A stretch of DNA of 25,494 nucleotides from Prorocentrum cordatum (taxonomy: Eukaryota; Sar; Dinophyceae; Prorocentrales; Prorocentraceae), in NCBI GenBank assembly GCA_963575745.1, contig CAUYUJ010016305.1:645001-670494 (forward strand), written 5' to 3'. Below are positions 1-8,320 of the stretch, one piece after another; the stretch's first letter is position 1, and every line of letters starts with the position of its first letter. The notes below the pieces were generated by a model. That model saw nothing but the letters and a program-made list of their open reading frames with translations. It had not been told where the DNA came from and ran no database searches. The position numbers were made by a program, and so were the translations under genes.

Positions 1-320
1 CTAACCATAATAATATGATGGTGCAGAGTACGAGGACCATAATTATGATGATGATAATTCTTGACGCTTCGTGTATCCACGTCGGCCGATTCTTGACGCT
101 GCTGGCGTGCTCGCCTGCGGCCGCGACGAAAAAGTATCCACGTCAGCCCATTCAGATCATATTCCTGGTAAATGCGCTTGGTCAGGGAAATCAGGGAAGT
201 GTAAGAAGCAACCAGTGAAAGAAAGACGGGCGGGCAGCCGTCAAACCGAACATCGGGATCAGCCTGATCAGATCCAGGCGTCAGACGTAAACGCCTACGC
301 ATTTTTTGAATCCGGGAGCC
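1..320. other. Non-coding, no recognisable feature
   Basis: I see no gene, RNA or clear repeat here. Short open frames cross it, but they have no recognisable domain and run into the repeat that follows. Confidence 0.5.
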
Positions 321-760
321 TCTTGGCACCTTGCCTGGGCTATCTTGCGGCCCAGGACCCCATCGGGGCCATTTGGAGGCCTTGGGGCTCTTTTGGAGCC
401 CTCTTGGGGCTATGTTGCTGCCGTCTTGGGAGCTTCTGGGGCCTTCTTCACCTGCAGGTCGAAGAGACGATTACATCAACTTGTATTCGCAAGGAAAAAC
501 AGCAGGGAATCAAGCATGCTTGCTTTTTGGCTCCCTCTCAAGGGGTCCTCCTGGAGCTCTCTTCGGCCGTCTTGGGGGCCACTGGGGCTGTGTCGAGGCC
601 ATTTGGGGCCCTCTTGGACCCATCCGGGTCCGTCACCGAGCATTTTCGGATCGTCGTGCAGCTTTCTTGGGCCGTCTCGGCGCGCTCGGGGGCTCTTCAG
701 AGCCAGGTGAGGCCGCTGGCACCTCTCTCCCCAGATCGGCAGCACCAGGCTCTTGAGGGG
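321..760 (+). repeat. CTTGGGGCC-type G-rich repeat block 1
   Basis: This stretch is built from degenerate 15-20 bp units such as CTTGGGGGCCACTGGGG and TTGGGGCCCTCTTGG. It is interrupted near 465-530 by a less repetitive spacer. The same family occurs on this strand at 8321-9800 and 21853-22490, and in the opposite orientation at 5440-5580 and 13868-14010. All three frames stay open through much of it because the units are rich in G and C. I treat those frames as artefacts. The repeat's function is unknown. Confidence 0.7.
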
Positions 761-1476
761 GGGGTGTGGCGAGTGGTCACTACTAGGACATCAGGGTGCG
801 AACTTAGTCGCGCTCCGCGGCCTGGGTGATTTCAGAGCGAGGCGCAAGTCCATCATCCTGCTCTGGGGATGGGGGGGGGGCGGCGCGAAAGTGTGAAGAT
901 CATGGCGCTTCGCGTTCCGCGGAGCGCGAAGCGCGAACATAGTTGCCCTAGGGACTACCTTACATGCAGAGGGACCCCAAGTGATCAGCGAACGTTTCCC
1001 CGGCTTTTGGAGGTTTCTGCAAGTTTGTTGAGCGCCTCGGTGGGCCTCTTTGTCGAGACTTGAGGTCTTTGATAGTTTCAGGCGATCATCTTGCGGCAGT
1101 GTCGGGCATCTGGCATCTTGGTGGCATGGCCGATCTTCCTGGGCCGTCTCGGAAGCCATCTGGCGTACCTTGGAATCGCTGGAGACCGCCTGGGTGGTGT
1201 CGGGACATGGGGAGCCTTCAGGGTGGGGGTCACGCGAGTGGATGGTGCCATGGAATAGAGCTCATAAGCTATATAGACCTAGCCATATATCACTGGCACT
1301 ATGCCATTCCGCTAGTCACCGTCCGCTCTTATTCATATGAGACAGAGCTCGTTCTATGGTCGCTTGAAGGGGGAGCGATTTCACACCGCCCCCCGTCCCT
1401 CAAGCATCCCAGACGTCCAAAAAGCGGTGGGACCCTCGCACCCGAAAAGGATGCGGGTTCAATCCCCTCCCTCTGA
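761..1476. other. Non-coding stretch before duplication copy 1
   Basis: No gene is supported here. The stretch contains a run of ten G at 871-880 and a strong perfect-arm palindrome at 905-934 (listed separately). Open frames on both strands lack recognisable domains. Confidence 0.5.
905..934. repeat. Perfect 10-bp-arm palindrome
   Basis: GCGCTTCGCG at 905-914 is the exact reverse complement of CGCGAAGCGC at 925-934. The 10-nt centre itself contains the palindrome TCCGCGGA. Nothing nearby says whether it acts in DNA or RNA. Confidence 0.7.
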
Positions 1477-2000
1477 CGCTGGGCGTCGTCGTTGTTTGCC
1501 AGCGCCAGGAGGGGGGATGGATCACCCCCTCCCCCTTTCTGGCGCTGGTCGTCGTCGTCGGTTGCCAGTCCCAGGGAGAGGGGGTTCAACCTTTCCCCTC
1601 TTGTGCTGGTCGTCGTTGCTGTCGTCGTTTGCCAGCGCCAGGGGGGATGTTTCAAACGCCTCTTCCCCTGTCGCCGGCAAACGACGAGGCCGACGACGAG
1701 GAGGAAGACGACGACGATGACAGCGACCACGACGACGACGATGCTGATGGCGACGGCGACGGCGACAGCAACGGCGGCGACGAAGACGACGACGACGACG
1801 ACGACGACAGGGACATGTTCACTCGGGTGGGCGGCTGGGGCATGAAATGCAACCAATCCTCTCCCATCAAGCAGGCAGGTTTTCATTTAGTGTCTCGCAC
1901 GCCCGTCCGATTGAACGTCCCGCCCGTGGTCGTCGTCGTCTTCGTCGTCGCGTCGTCAGCGGTCGTCGCCGTCGTCGCCGGCAAACGACGACGATCGGTG
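1477..2000. repeat. GTC/GAC triplet region with 60-bp sub-repeats (copy 1)
   Basis: The 5' part has three imperfect direct repeats of about 60 bp, each with a GTCGTCGT run followed by GTTTGCCAGCGCCAGG or a variant. A GAC/GAG-rich run follows at 1684-1808, and a GTC-rich run at 1926-1980. GGCAAACGACGA near 1676 and 1978 is the reverse complement of the TCGTCGTTTGCC in the direct repeats, so the region can fold back on itself. An open frame of 189 codons (1629-2198) gives an acidic Asp-rich product. Its mate in copy 2 has 187 codons, but triplet slippage explains the kept frame. Confidence 0.75.
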
Positions 2001-2337
2001 CCAGGGGCGGCGGGGGAGGGGTCTGAACCTCACCCTCCTGGGGGGATGGGTTCGATAGCCCCCCTTTGTGCGAGCGGTGTGGGGGTTGTGGGGAGGGGGC
2101 GTTCTGTGTGCAGGGTGGGGGTCCAGTGTTACGGGTTCGCCGCGTGCTCAGGATGTTGGGGCTTGGGCTTGGGTGGGTCCGTTTTTTGGACTTGTTGAGG
2201 GATGTTCGCACCCAGGCGCCCGTGAAGCGCGTTCTTTTTCCCAATCATATGGGAAGCAGGCGTATCATCAACGAGTGCGGGCGCTGAAGCCGTGGCTCTG
2301 CCCTGAGCGCGGTGGGTGTGGCGTGCGCGTCTTCTTG
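2001..2337. promoter_or_regulatory. 5' flank of surface-protein gene copy 1
   Basis: This is GC-rich flank between the triplet region and the spliced-leader relic. It is nearly identical to 10400-10734 in copy 2. I see no TATA-like box; dinoflagellate promoters are poorly defined, so none can be assigned. The regulatory role is inferred only from position. Confidence 0.25.
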
Positions 2338-2356
2338 GTAGCCACTTTGGCTCAAG
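2338..2356 (+). other. Relic dinoflagellate spliced leader (copy 1)
   Basis: GTAGCCACTTTGGCTCAAG matches the 3' 19 nt of the conserved dinoflagellate spliced leader at 18 positions, with one T-to-C change. Mature dinoflagellate mRNAs carry this leader at the 5' end, and genomic relics upstream of genes are the known mark of mRNA reverse-transcribed back into the genome. Here it lies 64 bp before the ATG of an intronless gene, in the same orientation. The 5' end of the leader has decayed. Confidence 0.85.
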
Positions 2357-2378
2357 CTGTCTCGGCTAGAAACAAGGG

Positions 2379-2412
2379 CCTTTTTTTTGTTGCGTTGACG
2401 CGACCTTCGCAG
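2379..2412 (+). promoter_or_regulatory. Candidate spliced-leader acceptor (copy 1)
   Basis: A run of T's, a further short pyrimidine-containing stretch and then CTTCGCAG end 8 bp before the ATG. A polypyrimidine tract followed by AG just before the start codon is what a trans-splice acceptor needs. It lies downstream of the relic leader, so a new leader could be added here, but the sequence does not prove use. Copy 2 keeps the AG at 10806-10807 with a changed T run. Confidence 0.4.
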
Positions 2413-2420
2413 GCGCCACC

Positions 2421-4823
2421 ATGTCCAAGGCAGCCTTCTACCTTCTGGTCCTGACATGGGTGGCTGCGAGCGCCGAGGAGAGAGAAGCACAGGGTGGTGG
2501 CTTCAAAGTAGATGTTACGAAGCATGCAGTGCCAGGGATGCCCAGGGACGATGCCCAACGCCACCGCTCGCCTTATGATCGCGGCACCACCTACGGCCGG
2601 AATGAGCTCTTCCACCAGGTCACAAAGAGCGACGGCACCGAGGGCGTCATGTGGCAGGAATACGGGAACAATATGGTCGGCAAGCCCGTCTACATAACTT
2701 GGTTCTCGGCGGATAAAGAGACGTCCACTACTGAGTTAATCACAGCCGCTGATCATAACCCGTGGCTATGTGGGGCGACCACCATCGGGAATGGTAACAT
2801 TGTCTACATGGAAGCGGCAGACGTAAACAATTGGGCGTCAAACGAGTTGATGACTTCATGGTCTATTGGTTCGTATGATTACAGCGATGCGTGGATGGTT
2901 GAGTACGACCCGGTCTCGAAGAAAGAGCAGGGGCGTACACCGCTGGACACTGATGCCTTGGACCTGTTTGACTTCTCCGAGCAAACTGCCGTTTTGCGGT
3001 ATGATTCTAGAACTGATAAGGTGGCAGTTGTCGTCAATCATCTGATCACGAAGCGCTCAGATGGTATCCACCACCAGGTTGGTGATGGGTTCATTTGGGA
3101 CCCCTCCACAAGAACGTGGGAGACGTTTCCGCAACGGCTCGGCAGCCACTCGTTTCAGAACACTCTGATCACCGCGTCTGACAGCGCTGGGTTCCTAGGC
3201 CTCGGGTTCTACGATGGTAGCCCCTCGCGCGGTATCGGCATATTCGGCATGTCTCGCGACGGATTCACCGCCTTTCAAACTGGCTGGGCTCCATACCAGG
3301 TCAAGTGTATGCATGGCTCCTCGGCACAGAATCCCATCACGGGCGAATCGTTCAGCAAGTATGAGGAGATATCCGTGGACGGCAAGACCTTCTACAAGTG
3401 GTCCAACGACAACCAGGTATACGGGGAGGTGGCGATGCCTGGCATCGTCGAGACGCCAGACGACGATGGGCTGCTCATCTTCTTTACTGGAGAGCCTCCC
3501 TCGCTAGACAGCAGCACGGCAGAGAACCACGAGGTAGTGATTCAGATGCCAAGGAATTTGGGGTGGGTCAAGGTGCACAAGGACCTGTCCCAGCGGAAAG
3601 TGCTTTCCCAGGGACAGTCCGAGACGGGTGGTTTCTACGGCTTCAGAGGCGGTTGGACTGCCCAGTCACACAGCGGCATCAATTGGCTCACTGACTTCAA
3701 GGAGAAGTGGCTCGCCATCGGCAAACCGAAGAGCGTCCGGCTTGCGCCCAACCGCATTCTGCTGATGTGGGAGCAGTGGCATTGGCGTCACATGACAGAG
3801 GAGGATTGCGATACGATGGCAGAGCCAAGCTTCGTCGACAGTTGCAAGAGTATCGTCACTGCTGAATGGTACGACAAGACCAGCGACGGTGTGGAGAACA
3901 TTATCCGGACCCAGATGATGATCGTTGACGACAATGTTAACGTGGTGAAGCCGATGTGGAGTTGGGAGGGTGGCCTTGTCACACCGCAAGGCGATGCCCC
4001 GAGAGTGGTTGATGGCTGCGCTGTCATCTACACTGGCGACCGCAACGCCAAGGAGATCCACCGCCACAAGGTGTGCGAGGACACCAGCTGCAACCCAGAC
4101 CCAGCCGCCGCACCGCCAATCCAGGACGACCCATGCTTCGAGCCTTACCCGGAGGCGCCCTACCGCTGCACCGACAGTGTCGACGCCGGTGGCGGAAGAG
4201 GCTTCGGCCCCACCATCTATGACGGCGCCTCTCCCAACGGCCGCCCTGCACTGTGCCACGAGGTGCCACACTTCTGCTCGACAACAGCGCAGTATTGCCC
4301 TCTCACGTGCGGCGCCTGCAGCGAGGAGGACAACGAGCCCGTGAGCGAGGAGTTTTTGGAGAAGGTCGCATTCTTGAACAGTTGCACCGTCGGCTCCAAG
4401 CAGTATGGACTTCCACCTCCTTGCTTTGATGCAGGGAAGGCGCCACTGTGGAGGGGGGGCGAGCAGATGACCTGCGAGGAGGCCAAGGACGAGTGCGACA
4501 GGCCCGCAGTCGACGAGGACGGCAAGGCAGACGACATGGCACAGCGCATGGCCGAGTCTTGCGCCAAGACGTGCGGGGTGTGCAGCGATAGCTACGAGAA
4601 ACCCGACATAGTGCCCATCACCACCGAGTGCGCCGCTGGGCCTTCACCAGCCCCAGCAGCGCCTGGAACTGGCGATGGCGGAGCACCGACTCCAGCGCCT
4701 CCCCCGCCGCCACCCCTCGGTGGCGACTTGGATATCGCCGCCGTGGATGTCGCGAGTTTCGCTCGCCTGCGCGCGGGGGTTGTGGCTGTCAGCGTCCTGG
4801 CATTATTCAGTCAGTCGTCTTGA
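2421..4823 (+). CDS. Secreted/surface protein with two ShK-like Cys domains, copy 1
   Basis: The gene encodes 800 residues without introns. The ATG sits in GCCACCATGT, a strong eukaryotic start context. Residues 1-18 form a signal peptide with probable cleavage after Ala-Ser-Ala. Residues about 40-565 form a large Trp/Tyr-rich, beta-type extracellular region that I cannot assign to a family. It could be a beta-propeller, which is an inference. Residues about 572-633 and 655-720 are Cys-rich and end CPLTCGAC and CAKTCGVC, as in ShKT-type domains; the first also has the C-x-D opening. A Pro/Ala-rich linker (about 739-768) precedes a short hydrophobic C-terminus (786-797) with almost no tail, which suggests a GPI-anchor signal. 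The likely site is the cell surface or secretory pathway. I see no catalytic motif. The spliced-leader relic and lack of introns imply origin by retroposition. Confidence 0.9.
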   Translation: MSKAAFYLLVLTWVAASAEEREAQGGGFKVDVTKHAVPGMPRDDAQRHRSPYDRGTTYGRNELFHQVTKSDGTEGVMWQEYGNNMVGKPVYITWFSADKETSTTELITAADHNPWLCGATTIGNGNIVYMEAADVNNWASNELMTSWSIGSYDYSDAWMVEYDPVSKKEQGRTPLDTDALDLFDFSEQTAVLRYDSRTDKVAVVVNHLITKRSDGIHHQVGDGFIWDPSTRTWETFPQRLGSHSFQNTLITASDSAGFLGLGFYDGSPSRGIGIFGMSRDGFTAFQTGWAPYQVKCMHGSSAQNPITGESFSKYEEISVDGKTFYKWSNDNQVYGEVAMPGIVETPDDDGLLIFFTGEPPSLDSSTAENHEVVIQMPRNLGWVKVHKDLSQRKVLSQGQSETGGFYGFRGGWTAQSHSGINWLTDFKEKWLAIGKPKSVRLAPNRILLMWEQWHWRHMTEEDCDTMAEPSFVDSCKSIVTAEWYDKTSDGVENIIRTQMMIVDDNVNVVKPMWSWEGGLVTPQGDAPRVVDGCAVIYTGDRNAKEIHRHKVCEDTSCNPDPAAAPPIQDDPCFEPYPEAPYRCTDSVDAGGGRGFGPTIYDGASPNGRPALCHEVPHFCSTTAQYCPLTCGACSEEDNEPVSEEFLEKVAFLNSCTVGSKQYGLPPPCFDAGKAPLWRGGEQMTCEEAKDECDRPAVDEDGKADDMAQRMAESCAKTCGVCSDSYEKPDIVPITTECAAGPSPAPAAPGTGDGGAPTPAPPPPPPLGGDLDIAAVDVASFARLRAGVVAVSVLALFSQSS

Positions 4824-5439
4824 GTCGTGAGATGACGTGCCTGACGGTGGCGTCGGCGCAAGTTCTCTGGGCCTGCCTTCACATGGCGCAATGCGATGTT
4901 GAGTGTCTCCTCGAAGGACCGAAGGGGTCTTTTTTATGATGGCGATTTCGTGCCTCTGAAGTGCTAGAACCTTTTTCCTGTGTGGCGAAGGCCTCGCACG
5001 TTACACCATGAGTTGGTCGTTTTGACAGTGCGCTCTTTCACGGCAGAACCGTTTTCCAAACTGAGGTTGCAGCTTGCTGTTGATGCCTCTGTTGAGTTTT
5101 GTCGATCTTTTTGCGACTGCTGGACGCGCCCTCACTGATTGGGGCCGTCGCTTACAGCAGCAGCCGGGCGCGTCAGTGTCAACCATCTTCACCTTCCCCG
5201 CCAAAGTGCCAGCTACGTCCGTTGAGCGGCGCGTGATGCTGCCACAGCCACAGCGAAGGGTCCACTCCCTAGTGACGGGTTCACTGCGTGAGCAGCTTGG
5301 TTCGTGCGGCGTTCCCTTGGAGGCCTGTTTGTTCACTGGCGGCGGCCTTGCCCACGAGTGATGGACAAAAAGGACAGTCTGGCGATCTGGAGAGCAAGAG
5401 GTCAACACTGATTTTCCTTCGGTTTTTGAAGGGCATAGA
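4824..5439. other. 3' flank of surface-protein gene copy 1
   Basis: This probably contains the 3' untranslated region. It matches 13219-13867 closely. There is no clear poly(A) signal (dinoflagellates generally lack AATAAA) and no second gene. The open frames on both strands here have no recognisable domain. Confidence 0.5.
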
Positions 5440-5580
5440 GGCCCCCAAGACCGCCCCAAGACAGCCCCAGAGGCCTTCAAGAGGATCCCCAAGCGGCCCA
5501 AGAGGGCCCCATGACGGCCCAAGAGGGGCTCAAAACGGCCCAAGAGGGCCCCAAGACGGCCCCCAAAGTGGCCCAAACGA
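5440..5580 (-). repeat. CTTGGGGCC-type repeat, reverse orientation (copy 1)
   Basis: Units such as GGCCCAAGAGGGCCCCA are the reverse complement of the family seen at 8321-9800. The run begins right after CTTCGGTTTTTGAAGG, which matches the reverse complement of the AT-rich spacer found inside the other blocks. Confidence 0.7.
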
Positions 5581-5818
5581 GGGAGGGAACATGAACCGAA
5601 AATCCGAGCCTTCCGCTTCGAGATGCCCCCAGGAGGCCCTAAGAGTTGCAGGAGAGGGGTCCTTTGAGATCCGTTGCGTCCTAGAGGATCCCCGTGGCCC
5701 GTGTTTCCCCCGGCTGGTGATGTCCTGTCATGTCGCGGTCGTCGTGTTGTCGGCGCCCTCTGGCATCAAGCTCGGTCCATGATGTCATGGTTCATGCCAT
5801 TGTAGGGGCACGGGCGTT
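5581..5818. other. Non-coding 3' part of duplication copy 1
   Basis: Near-identical to 14012-14254. No gene recognised. Confidence 0.4.
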
Positions 5819-6110
5819 GTTCTTATGTTTTTGTTATTTCTCCTATTTTCGTTCTCATTTCTTTTTCTTTTTAGCCTTTTTTTCTTGTGCATTTTGTATC
5901 TTCTTGTATTTCTTTTTTTGTTTTTTTTTTCTTTTTTTTATTTTTTTTTCGTTTTTCTTTTTTAATTCTTTTTTTTTTTTTTGTCCTGTCTTTGATTTTT
6001 TTATTTTTTGTATTTTCTTTTTGTGTTATTTTGTTTTCTTTTTTTTTGCAGTTTTTTTTTTTCTTTTATTTTTTTTATATTCCTTTTTGGTTGTTGTTTA
6101 TGTCTTTTTG
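5819..6110 (+). repeat. Poly-T-rich tract, present only in copy 1
   Basis: About 290 bp is overwhelmingly T on this strand, with isolated C, G and A interruptions and runs of up to about fourteen T. The flanking sequence is the same in both duplication copies, but copy 2 has only GGGTTGCTTG in its place near 14254-14264. Open frames through it encode Phe-rich strings and are artefacts. Confidence 0.9.
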
Positions 6111-6612
6111 TGTGGTGTGACCCAGACCCCAGACTGGCCCTGTGTTAGGCTTGCGTCAGCTAGCTCGGTTTGGGCCCTTGTTTTGTTTTTCGTTTCGTTT
6201 ACCGTGTCTGTTAAGTTTCGTTTTTCGTTCTCGTGTTCGACTCCTCGTCTCGCTGCTCGTTTCGTTTGGCACTGGTTCCGTTTTGAACGTTCGTTCTAAA
6301 CGTTGGGTCTCGTTTCTTTGCTCGTTGTAAACCCCAGTTCGTTTCGAACACCGTTGCGGTGGGTCCTTGCATGCCTGATGACTTTAGCAGGTACTTTTGT
6401 CGCACCTCCCCTGACCTTCAAGGTCATGACATGGCTCGTTCCAGAAGGGCCTCGCCTTCGGCCGAAGCTGGCGGAAGGCCCGTGGGAGCCGGCGGCATCA
6501 GAATGGCGGCGGCTCAGCTGGCGGAAGCCCAAACAAGACGTACTTGAGTCGGCCTTGTCCCTCTACAGGAGGAATTCCCCCAAGTAGTAAAAATAGTCAG
6601 GGGATGTTTTTT
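6111..6612. other. Non-coding end of duplication copy 1
   Basis: No gene is recognised. It contains repeated TTTCGTT/CTCGTT pyrimidine-rich motifs at 6180-6340. It matches 14264-14761 with very few changes and ends in GGGGATGTTTTTT. Confidence 0.5.
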
Positions 6613-6745
6613 GACTATTTATGTTTTTTTGTTATACGTTTTTTTTTTGTTGCTTTTTGTTTTTTTCGGATATATATATATATATGTACATACACACATA
6701 TATATGTACATATAGATATATCGAACAATATTTAAACATTTTTTG
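6613..6745. repeat. T-rich and TA/CA microsatellite
   Basis: A T-rich stretch is followed by TATATATATATATATG and ACACACATATATATG runs near 6669-6725. This is where copy 1 and copy 2 of the duplication stop matching. Confidence 0.7.
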
Positions 6746-7272
6746 TTTTTCGCCCCAAGTCCGCCTGTAGGAGGACACGCCCGACCTAACGCAAGGCCGA
6801 TCGAAGGCGGCGGCAGTAAATTTGGTCGAGGCCTCCCAGGTGGGGTCGCAGTTAGTAGTTTCGCATTTCGCAAGTAGTAGTAGTAGATAACAGTAGATGG
6901 GGGGTTTGGGTTGGGTGTTTTGAGTGATATCGCTCGCCGCTATCGCCGATGTCATCGGCGGATGCCGGCTTTCGGGCGGTCGATGTTCGGGCCCGATTCG
7001 ACCCGATTCCGATCCCGCCCGACCCCGATTTTTCATGCCGACACGGCCCGCCCGCCCATGAACCACCGACGTCGCTGGTGCATCGTCGATGCATCGCCAA
7101 TGTATCGCCGATGAATTGTCGATGCGGCGTGACCTTTCGACCCCATCTACTCCGACCCCAGCTAGGAGGCCTCTATATATCGGGGCATCAGCATTTTGGG
7201 ACCCAGGGTGTCTGGAGTGGGCCACTCAATCAAGTACGCCGTATCTGCACGACACATCGGCAGAAGTTCAGG
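6746..7272. other. Non-coding, with CGATG-rich palindromic patch
   Basis: No gene is recognised. CGCCGATG at 6944-6951 faces CATCGGCG at 6953-6960 across one base. From about 7060 to 7125 the motif ATCGCCGATG/ATCGTCGATG recurs. Confidence 0.4.
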
Positions 7273-7476
7273 GAGGAGGAGGAGGAGGAGGAGGAGGAGG
7301 AGGAGAAGGAGGAGGAGGAGGAGCAGGAGGAGCAGGAGGAGCAGGAGGAGCAGGAGGAGGAGGAGGAGGAGGAGGAGGAGGAGGAGGAGGAGGAGGAGGA
7401 TAGGGAGGAGGGGGAGGGAGAGGTGGATGGGGAGGAGGAGGAGGAGGAGGAGGAGGAGGAGAAGGAGGAGGAGTTC
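7273..7476 (+). repeat. GAG triplet microsatellite
   Basis: A nearly uninterrupted GGA/GAG run of about 200 bp with GCAGGAG interruptions near 7320-7355. The long Glu, Gly, Arg, Leu and Ser strings in the six frames come from it. Confidence 0.95.
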
Positions 7477-8002
7477 AAGCAAGCAACAGGGGCAGCTCAA
7501 GAAGAAGCTCGTCGCGTCCACGGCTAGGAGGGGCATGTCCAGACCGGGCCAGAAGCAGCAAGGGCATCTCCACGCAATGCGTAGCGCGTCTGGCGATGGT
7601 CTCCCCCTTGTGCGGAATGTCATGCGCAGGACTGAAGTCAGGAGGGGGAAAGCATACTGACACGATTCATCGTCAACTCCCAGGAGCATATAGGAAACTA
7701 GGGGAACATATGGGGGCGAAAAGATGGGGGCGAAGACGAACACCCAGAGCATCTGGGAAAAGATGGGGAAGCCTGGGATTTGTACGTATTTATTTGTGTG
7801 TCCCAGGGCCCCTTCATGAAGGGGCGGGTGAATGGAGAGGAGGTCGAGAATCACCGAGCGCGTTCCACTGCCCGCGAAGTGTCTGCTCGCAGACGTCCGA
7901 AGACAGGTGCTTGCCTCGACGCAGTGGATCGCAAGTCCCCGCGGCGCGTCCAGGCCATTTACGAGTAGTTATTTCGCGAGGAGCGGAGCGCACTTGTCTA
8001 GA
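7477..8002. other. Non-coding, no recognisable feature
   Basis: Between the two GAG tracts I see no supported gene. Short open frames show no domain. Confidence 0.4.
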
Positions 8003-8064
8003 GGATGAGGAGGAGGATGAGGAGGAGGAGGAGGAGGAGGAGGAGGAAGAGGAGGAGGAGGAAG
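8003..8064 (+). repeat. Short GAG microsatellite
   Basis: A second GAGGAGGAT/GAGGAG run of about 60 bp in the same orientation as the one at 7273-7476. Confidence 0.9.
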
Positions 8065-8320
8065 TTGTACCAGGGCGGCTGAAACGTTCGAGCAGGGGCG
8101 AGTGGCGAGGCGCCCGGGCTTACCTGCGGCCCCACAGGTGTTCCGGGATTTGTTGGTTCTCCGTTGTCCGTGCTCTCAGAGCAGTTCTGGCTGAGACGGT
8201 GTCATGTGAGACATCGGCTGCATGTAGGAAGAGAAGCGTTCTTGTTCTCACGACGTTATTGAATCGCTTCGCTCATTCCGCCGGCCCATAGTGTAGCGTC
8301 GCTAGCACTTGCTTGCGTGC

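Larger units (their letters stand above)
1477..6612. repeat. Segmental duplication, copy 1
   Basis: From about CGCTGG at 1477 to the six T's ending at 6612, this segment matches 9880-14761 almost base for base. It carries the triplet-repeat region, the spliced-leader relic, the 800-residue protein gene and the 3' flank. Two larger indels separate the copies. Copy 1 has about 290 bp of T-rich sequence at 5819-6110 that copy 2 lacks, and copy 2 has about 41 bp near 13826-13868 that copy 1 lacks. Small indels lie in the GAC tract and the poly-T before the gene. About 3.3 kb of unrelated sequence lies between the copies, so this is not a simple head-to-tail tandem. Confidence 0.95.

Noticed and set aside
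1440-1475. GGGTTCAATCCCC resembling a tRNA T-arm
   Set aside because: I could not find a matching A box, anticodon arm or acceptor stem at the right spacing.
1629-2198. Asp-rich open frame of 189 codons, kept as 187 codons in the second duplicate
   Set aside because: Conservation of the frame follows from loss of whole triplets in a recent duplicate. No domain or start context supports it.
5730-6299. Phe-rich open frame resembling a membrane protein
   Set aside because: It comes from the T-rich tract that is absent from the other duplicate.
7162-7854. Leu-rich minus-strand frame and Glu/Gly-rich plus-strand frames
   Set aside because: They arise from the GAG microsatellite.
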